Source: DASSJF01 sp035934535
GTDB lineage: Bacteria; Sysuimicrobiota; Sysuimicrobiia; Sysuimicrobiales; Segetimicrobiaceae
Assembly: GCA_035934535.1 (NCBI GenBank)
Contig: DASYXS010000165.1
Span: 1 to 64,000 of the forward strand
Reading direction: 5' to 3'
Length of the DNA stretch: 64,000 bases
The notes under the pieces are model-generated. The model did not search any database, was not told where the DNA came from, and worked only from the letters and a program-made list of their open reading frames with translations. The position numbers were made by a program, and so were the translations under genes. The stretch's first letter is position 1; each line of letters begins with the position of its first letter. Positions 59,395 to 64,000 of this stretch are shown here, piece by piece.

Positions 59395-61119
59395 TCAGCG
59401 CGGACCCGGCGGCGGCAGCGCCGGACTGACTCGCAGCGTTCGCTCTCCCTCGTACGTCACCGCGCCCGGCGCGGCGCCGCGCGCCTTGCGCACCTGCCGG
59501 CGCGGGACCACGTCCACCGCGACCTGCGCGGCCCGGCGGCCCTCGCTGTAATACGCGGCAACCTGCGCCGCGGCGGTCATCGCGGCCTCGGTGGGCGTCC
59601 CCGGCGTCTTGAGGACGACGTGCGCGCCCGGGATCGCGCGCGCGTGCAGCCACAAGTCGTCCGGCGCGGCGACGTGAAACGTGACGTGGTCGTTCTCCCG
59701 TGAGCTGCGGCCCGCGATGATGACCGCGCCGTCGGGGCCGTCGAACCGCCGCGGCCCCGATCGCGCCGCGGGTCGCGTACGCGGCGGCCGGCGTACGAGG
59801 CGCCGCGCGACGAGATCGGTGTGCACCTCGTAGAGATCGTCGGCGGCGGCCGCGGTCTCGATCTGCACCAGCGCTTCGCGCAGCGCGAGCCCCGCCGCCT
59901 CGAGCGTGGCGATGCGGGAGGGAATCGCGGCCGCCGCCGCGCGCGCTTTGGCGTAGCGCCGAAAATATCGCTGCGCGTTCTCCACCGGGCCGAGGGCGGG
60001 ATCGAGCGGGATCTCGACCGCGGCCCCGGCCGCCGTGTGATCGGGAACGGACACCGACGCGGCGCCGGGGGAGACCTCGCGTCCGTACGTCAGGAGCAGC
60101 TCGCCGAGGATGCGGAAGCGCTCGGCCGCCTGACTCTCCGCGAGCGCCGCCCGGTTGGCCTCGAGCGCCCGCTCAGTTTGCCGAAGGCCCGCGGCGGCCG
60201 ACGCCGCGAGCGCACGCCGCCGCTCCTCGATCACCGTGCTGCCCGCCGCCGCCTCATAGTAGCGGCGCACCGCCTCGCTCATCGTCTCGACCGGAGCCGG
60301 CTCGAGCGCCGCGTACACACGGAGCGGAAGGGCGGCAAACGCGGCCGGGTGTCCGTCGCGCAGATAGAGCGTCGGGGCGAACTGCGCCGCGCGAAAGGCG
60401 CCCGCGAGGGCTTTGATCGCGCGGGTGATCGCGGGGGCGACGGCGGCCGCGTCGGCGGCGGGGACGTCGGGATCGACGCCCGCGCGGAGCGCCGCCTCGT
60501 GCGCGAGCACGGGCCCGAGTCCGAGCACGCCCTGCGCGAGGACGCGCCACACCGGCCGCTCGCCGGTGAGCAGCGGCGCGAGTGTCTCCAGCTCGATCGC
60601 CCCCAGGTGCGGCCGGTCCGCCGGCGGCAGGCGGTACGGACGGCCCGGGGTGACCGATCGCCGCGACATGTGCTCCGTCACGACCTTCAAGGCGCCCACC
60701 ACCACGCCGGACGCGCCGGCGCCGCGCACGAGGATGAGATTGCTGTACCGGCCCATGACCTCGGCGACCAGCGTGTGCGGACCGTCCAGAGTTTCCAGTT
60801 CGAGGTAGAGGATGCGTTCAAACGGCGGCTGCTCGACGCCGGTCAGGCGCGCATCAACCAGCCGGCTGCGCAGCAGCAGGCCGAACGACCCGAGCCGCTC
60901 ACCGGGGACGTGAGGCGCCCCGAGATGGACTCGCGCGGCCTGGGGATGAATCGAGCAAAATACGTCCTGGGTCCGGCGCCCTTCGTGGAGGCCGAGGACG
61001 ATCGTCTGGGGATCGGGCTGGCGCACCCCGGCCAGGCGGCGACCGGCATGCGCGTTCAGGTCCAGCGCAATCGCCGCGAGGGACAATGCGTCGAGGGCAG
61101 GTGATGGGACCGTGGCCAA
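59395..61119 (-). CDS. rqcH: Ribosome-associated quality control protein RqcH (NFACT/FbpA family)
   Basis: About 574 residues from TTG 61119, chosen because GGAGG lies eight bases upstream and the resulting N-terminus (ALDALSLAAIALDLNAHAGR) fits the family. NFACT-N domain, coiled-coil region (roughly residues 270-420), and C-terminal NFACT-R with GRSSRENDHVTFHV, DDLWLHARAIPGAHVVL. It binds stalled 50S subunits and adds C-terminal alanine tails. The position of the conserved Asp-Arg pair of NFACT-N reads FERIL (Glu-Arg) here. It converges with pyrR; it diverges from yicC with about 106 bases between start codons. Confidence 0.88.
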   Translation of the reverse strand: MATVPSPALDALSLAAIALDLNAHAGRRLAGVRQPDPQTIVLGLHEGRRTQDVFCSIHPQAARVHLGAPHVPGERLGSFGLLLRSRLVDARLTGVEQPPFERILYLELETLDGPHTLVAEVMGRYSNLILVRGAGASGVVVGALKVVTEHMSRRSVTPGRPYRLPPADRPHLGAIELETLAPLLTGERPVWRVLAQGVLGLGPVLAHEAALRAGVDPDVPAADAAAVAPAITRAIKALAGAFRAAQFAPTLYLRDGHPAAFAALPLRVYAALEPAPVETMSEAVRRYYEAAAGSTVIEERRRALAASAAAGLRQTERALEANRAALAESQAAERFRILGELLLTYGREVSPGAASVSVPDHTAAGAAVEIPLDPALGPVENAQRYFRRYAKARAAAAAIPSRIATLEAAGLALREALVQIETAAAADDLYEVHTDLVARRLVRRPPRTRPAARSGPRRFDGPDGAVIIAGRSSRENDHVTFHVAAPDDLWLHARAIPGAHVVLKTPGTPTEAAMTAAAQVAAYYSEGRRAAQVAVDVVPRRQVRKARGAAPGAVTYEGERTLRVSPALPPPGPR

Positions 61120-61225
61120 CGATTGCGCCTCCGGGCCGGGCCTCGTCTCGCGCCGGGCGCGGCCCATATGTCGAAAGATCGCGTCCGAACGCGTGCGGAC
61201 GAGCAAGAAGGAGATTCGCCGGGCC

Positions 61226-62122
61226 ATGCCGGACTTCCTGACCGTGGCACGTAGCATGACGGGATTCGGAGCCGGAGAAATCGTTACCGGCGCGGGCCGC
61301 TACGGGGTTGAGGTCCGGTCGGTCAACCATCGGTTCTGCGAGGTGGTGGTCCGGATGCCCCGGGACTTGTCCCAACTCGAGGACCGGGTCCGCGCCCTCG
61401 TCCAGAGCCGCGTGCTGCGCGGCCGGGTGGACGTCGTGTTGGTGCGGGACGATTACGGCCGGCGGCCGCGCACGGTGAAGACCGACATGGAGCTCGCCAA
61501 GGCTTACATCGGCGCCCTGGACGGCCTGCGGCAGGCGCTGCCCGTGTCCGGCACGGTCGACCTCTCGCTGCTCCTGTCGCTGCCCGACCTCGTCAAGATC
61601 GAAGACGAGAAGGCGGATGTGGAGGCGGCCTGGCCGGCGGTCGAAAGCGGTGTCGGCGCCGCGCTCGAGAAGTTGGTGGCGATGCGGGAGGCGGAGGGCG
61701 CCCGCCTCGGAGCCGACCTGCTCGCCCGCCTGGCGCGGATGGAGGGGTTCGCCGAGGCGATTGCCGCGCGGGCCCCCGCCGTGGTCGAGGACTATCATGC
61801 CCGGCTGGAGCGCCGTGTCCAGGAGCTCGCCGGTTCGGTTGCGGTCGATCCGGGCCGGCTCGCCACGGAAGTGGCGCTGTTTGCCGACCGCTCCGACATC
61901 ACGGAGGAGCTGACGCGGTTTCGCAGCCATCTCACGCAGTTTCGCGCGACGCTTGCGGGCTCGGGTGCGATCGGACGAACGCTGGAGTTCATCGTCCAGG
62001 AAATCGGCCGGGAGGCCAACACGATCGGCAGCAAGGCGAACGATCTCGAGATCACCCGGCACGTGATCGCGATCAAAAGCGAGCTGGAGAGTCTGCGGGA
62101 ACAGATTCAGAACGTCGAGTGA
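61226..62122 (+). CDS. yicC: YicC family endoribonuclease-like protein
   Basis: 298 residues from ATG 61226; GTG 61244, directly before ARSMTGFGAGE, is closer to the usual start but lacks a ribosome site. RSMTGFGAGE, EVRSVNHRFCEVVVRMP, and the C-terminal DUF1732 block RTLEFIVQEIGREANTIGSK with EITRHVIAIKSELE are diagnostic. YicC proteins are RNases that influence small-RNA turnover. It begins the yicC-remA-kinase-coaC-priA block. Confidence 0.93.
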   Translation: MPDFLTVARSMTGFGAGEIVTGAGRYGVEVRSVNHRFCEVVVRMPRDLSQLEDRVRALVQSRVLRGRVDVVLVRDDYGRRPRTVKTDMELAKAYIGALDGLRQALPVSGTVDLSLLLSLPDLVKIEDEKADVEAAWPAVESGVGAALEKLVAMREAEGARLGADLLARLARMEGFAEAIAARAPAVVEDYHARLERRVQELAGSVAVDPGRLATEVALFADRSDITEELTRFRSHLTQFRATLAGSGAIGRTLEFIVQEIGREANTIGSKANDLEITRHVIAIKSELESLREQIQNVE

Positions 62123-62143
62123 CGGGCGGAGGGCGGCGCGGCC

Positions 62144-62440
62144 ATGGATACGCGGCTCATCAATATCGGGTTCGGCAACATCGTGGCGGCCAGCCGCATC
62201 ATCGCCATCGTGAGTCCGGATTCTGCGCCGATCAAGCGGATCATCCAGGAGGCCCGGGACAAGGGCATACTCATCGACGCGACCTACGGCCGGCGGACGC
62301 GCGCGGTCGTGATCACCGACAGCGGACACGTCGTGTTGTCGGCCGTTCAGCCGGAGACGGTCGCGCACCGGTTCACCAGCAAGGAGGCCGTCGAGGAAGA
62401 GGACGAAGACATCGAAGAGGAGCCGGTGGCGGGCGAATGA
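62144..62440 (+). CDS. remA: RemA family protein (DUF370)
   Basis: 98 residues. LINIGFGNIVAASRIIAIVS, APIKRIIQEARDKGILIDAT, and GRRTRAVVITDSGHVVLSA are the entire RemA fold. In Bacillus RemA is a ring-forming DNA-binding activator of biofilm matrix and osmoprotection genes; the target here is unknown. The acidic tail (EEEDEDIEEEP) is longer than usual. It lies 21 bases after yicC; the kinase gene starts inside its stop codon. Confidence 0.94.
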   Translation: MDTRLINIGFGNIVAASRIIAIVSPDSAPIKRIIQEARDKGILIDATYGRRTRAVVITDSGHVVLSAVQPETVAHRFTSKEAVEEEDEDIEEEPVAGE

Positions 62441-62973
62441 TTCTCACCGTCAGCGGCGAAATCGGCGCGGGCAAGAGCACCGTGGCGCGCGCGCTGGCGC
62501 ACGCCCTCGGGCTTCGTTATCTCTCCAGCGGTGCGATCTTCCGGGAGGAAGCCCGCCGCCGCGGCGTCACGGTTGCCGCGCTCGGCCGCCTGGCCGAGCA
62601 GGATCCCTCGATCGATCGCGTGATCGACCAGGCCCAGGTGGCCGAGGCGCGCGCCGGTGATATCGTCGTCGAGAGCCGGTTGAGCGGCTGGCTCGTCGAT
62701 GGGGATGTGCGGATCTGGCTGCGGGCGCCGGCGGAGGTGCGCGCGCGCCGCGTCGCCGCCCGCGACGGCATGCCGATCGACGCGGCGCGGGCCGACGTCG
62801 ACAATCGTGAGGCCTGCGAACGCCGGCGCTACGCGGCACTGTACCAGATCGATCTCGCCGACTTGAGCCGCTATCACCTCATCCTCGACACGTCGCTCTG
62901 GGGCCCGGAGGACATCACGCACGCGATCGCCACGCTCTCTCGCGCGCTCCGGCCGCCGGTCGTCAGTGGCTGA
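62437..62973 (+). CDS. Cytidylate kinase-like P-loop kinase (archaeal Cmk type)
   Basis: 178 residues. P-loop GEIGAGKSTVARALA, LSSGAIFREEARRRG (substrate site), VVESRLSGWLV, and a lid region RRVAARDGMPIDAARADVDNR. The pattern is that of short archaeal-type (d)CMP kinases or AAA_18 kinases, not of guanylate kinase. It occupies the place where gmk normally lies between remA and coaBC, and no rpoZ follows. GTG overlap follows with coaC. The nucleotide specificity is inferred only. Confidence 0.8.
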   Translation: MILTVSGEIGAGKSTVARALAHALGLRYLSSGAIFREEARRRGVTVAALGRLAEQDPSIDRVIDQAQVAEARAGDIVVESRLSGWLVDGDVRIWLRAPAEVRARRVAARDGMPIDAARADVDNREACERRRYAALYQIDLADLSRYHLILDTSLWGPEDITHAIATLSRALRPPVVSG

Positions 62974-63526
62974 GTCCCTGCGCGGCCGGACGGTCGTCCT
63001 CGGCGTCGCCGGCAGCATCGCCGCGTACAAGGCGGCGGTGATTGTTCGCCGGCTGCGGGAACGCGGCGCCGAGGTCTTCGTGGTGATGACGTCCGCGGCG
63101 GCGCGGTTTGTCACGCCGCTGACGTTCCGCGCGCTCTCGCAGCAGCCGGTCGTGGCGGATATGTGGGCCGGCGACGTGCCCTGGGAGGAGCCCCACGTCG
63201 TCCTCGGTGAGCGGGCGGACCTGGTGCTCGTGGCGCCGGCCACCGCCGACCTGCTCGCGCGCCTCGCCGGCGGGTTCGGCGACGATCCGGTCTCGGCGAC
63301 GGTGCTCGCCACGCGTGCGCCCGTCGTCGTCGCGCCTGCGATGAGCGACGCGATGGCGCAGGCCGCCGCGGTCCAGGAGAATCTCGCGCGCCTGCGCGCC
63401 CGCGGCGTCCACGTGGTCGGGCCGGAGCGCGGGGTGCTGGCATCGGGCCGTGTCGGACTCGGCCGGATGACCGAGCCGGAGGCGATCGTCGAGGCCGTCG
63501 CCGCGATCCTCGCCGAGAAACGCTGA
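62966..63526 (+). CDS. Flavoprotein, CoaC-type (phosphopantothenoylcysteine decarboxylase family)
   Basis: 186 residues, only the CoaC half; no CoaB domain follows. RTVVLGVAGSIAAYKAAVIV, the FMN segment LVLVAPATADLLARLAGGF and His in EEPHVVLGERAD are present. The catalytic PAMN motif reads PAMSDAM, and the substrate-loop GxLAC Cys is Ser (GVLASGRVG). These changes would weaken classic PPC decarboxylation, so another flavoprotein role (such as a prenyl- or spore-type flavoprotein) is possible. Its position before priA is that of coaBC in related genomes. Confidence 0.82.
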   Translation: MAESLRGRTVVLGVAGSIAAYKAAVIVRRLRERGAEVFVVMTSAAARFVTPLTFRALSQQPVVADMWAGDVPWEEPHVVLGERADLVLVAPATADLLARLAGGFGDDPVSATVLATRAPVVVAPAMSDAMAQAAAVQENLARLRARGVHVVGPERGVLASGRVGLGRMTEPEAIVEAVAAILAEKR

Positions 63527-63551
63527 GGAGGGCGGACTCACGAACGCGTTC

Positions 63552-63581
63552 GTGCCGGCCGACCGGCGGCCGACGACCATG
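63552..63581 (-). repeat. Palindromic element (family A), minus orientation, in priA 5' end
   Basis: On the minus strand: CATGGTCGTCGGCCGCCGG then TCGGCCGGCACG. It agrees with the ileS copy at about 27 of 31 positions, including the CATGGT head and the CGGCCGGCA end. Confidence 0.65.
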
Positions 63582-64000
63582 CTGTCCCAGCCGACGGGCC
63601 GCCCGCCCCACTCGCCCGAGAGCCGCACGGGCGCGGAGCTCTGCGCCGACGTCCTGGTGGCGGGCGCGGCGCGCCTTGCCGATCGCCCGCTGACGTACCG
63701 GGTTCCCGAAGCCCTGAGGCCGTTCGCCGCCGCCGGCGTGCGCGCGTTGGTGCCGCTCGGGGCGCGTCGCGTGTGGGGGTTCGTCCTGGCGGTCAGGCCG
63801 TGCGGCTCCGTGCCGGTCGCGGACGGGCATGCGATGCGGGACGTGGTCGACCTTCCCGACTCGACGCCGATGTTTTCGGAGCCGCTCCTCCGGCTCGCGC
63901 GTGACATCGCCTCCGAGACGCTGTCCTCGCTGCGGGACGCCGTGGAGTGCCTGGTGCCGCCGGAGGTGTTCAGGCAGCCCGTGCCGTCCAGGCCGCGGAT
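63552..64000 (+). CDS. priA: Primosomal helicase PriA, N-terminal part (cut by window end)
   Basis: The open frame runs from about 63540 to the window end. The N-terminal 3'-end-binding domain is recognisable: ADVLVAGAARLADRPLTYRV, VPEALRPFAAAGVRALVPLG, ARRVWGFVLAV. The start is unclear. GAGGAGG at 63525 points to a start near 63538, where only ACG fits; GTG 63552 or ATG 63579 are conventional choices. The first codons are encoded by a palindromic element. PriA restarts stalled replication forks; the helicase motifs lie beyond the window. Confidence 0.8.
   Translation, partial: MPADRRPTTMLSQPTGRPPHSPESRTGAELCADVLVAGAARLADRPLTYRVPEALRPFAAAGVRALVPLGARRVWGFVLAVRPCGSVPVADGHAMRDVVDLPDSTPMFSEPLLRLARDIASETLSSLRDAVECLVPPEVFRQPVPSRPR

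Overview
The window is 64 kb of chromosome from a high-GC bacterium (about two thirds G+C or more). It is almost fully coding, with one-to-eleven-base overlaps between many neighbours. Gene content is that of a diderm-or-monoderm-ambiguous Terrabacteria-type lineage: a complete mraZ-to-ftsZ division/wall cluster with a meso-diaminopimelate-type MurE, SepF, NrdR plus an adenosylcobalamin (class II) ribonucleotide reductase, a T-box leader on ileS, PyrR, RqcH/NFACT, and the order yicC-remA-kinase-coaC-priA that is familiar from Firmicutes and relatives. No 16S rRNA or tRNA gene is present, so I cannot name the phylum; candidate groups would be Armatimonadota/CSP1-3 (Sysuimicrobiota)-like, Chloroflexota-like or deep Firmicutes-like lineages.

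Layout. 1-300: end of an insertion sequence with a truncated transposase. 311-696: promoter and class A RNase P RNA. 779-12589: metabolic genes. This part contains relatives of the Thermotoga-type inositol catabolic enzymes (IolM at 779, IolN at 8035, IolO at 8961), a second TIM-barrel epimerase, a 2-hydroxyacid dehydrogenase and a HpaI-type aldolase, interrupted by HAD phosphatase, flavin monooxygenase, Fpg glycosylase, FAD reductase, an MbfA-like iron exporter and an esterase. 12609-13480: a zinc-ribbon protein and a DUF5317 membrane protein, closed by a terminator. 13571-31487: five 10-bp MraZ boxes, then mraZ-rsmH-ftsL-ftsI-murE-murF-mraY-murD-ftsW-murG-murC-murB-ftsQ-ftsA-ftsZ. 31674-34796: site-2 protease and a NatAB-type ABC exporter. 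34957-39323: promoter with paired NrdR boxes, nrdR, and nrdJ carrying a 390-residue intein. 39515-43584 (minus strand): methyltransferase pseudogene, nitroreductase, fumC, DUF1275 protein. 43776-46787: phosphonate-type ABC importer. 46784-51334: pgeF, yggS, sepF, mtnA and a glycosyltransferase. 51398-55004: promoter, T-box and ileS. 55001-59391: racemase, DksA/TraR, lspA, lgt, rluD, pyrR. 59395-61119 (minus): rqcH. 61226-64000: yicC, remA, cmk-like kinase, coaC-like flavoprotein and the 5' part of priA.

Cell-wall precursor synthesis (MurE, F, D, G, C, B, MraY), septal synthesis (FtsI, FtsW) and the divisome scaffold (FtsL, Q, A, Z, SepF) are encoded together, apparently under MraZ autoregulation. 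dNTP supply is placed under NrdR. Lipoprotein maturation (lgt, lspA) sits beside isoleucyl-tRNA synthetase under T-box control.

The most unusual features I see are: (1) a family of short GC-rich palindromic elements, at least eight good copies, lying between genes and also in frame inside or at the ends of murF, murD, murG, murC, ileS, priA and other genes; (2) several genes whose only sensible start is CTG in a CTGA overlap with the upstream stop codon; (3) well-formed regulatory sites for MraZ and NrdR; (4) family-divergent versions of MurD, LspA, IleRS and CoaC; and (5) a putative inositol-to-tagaturonate route.
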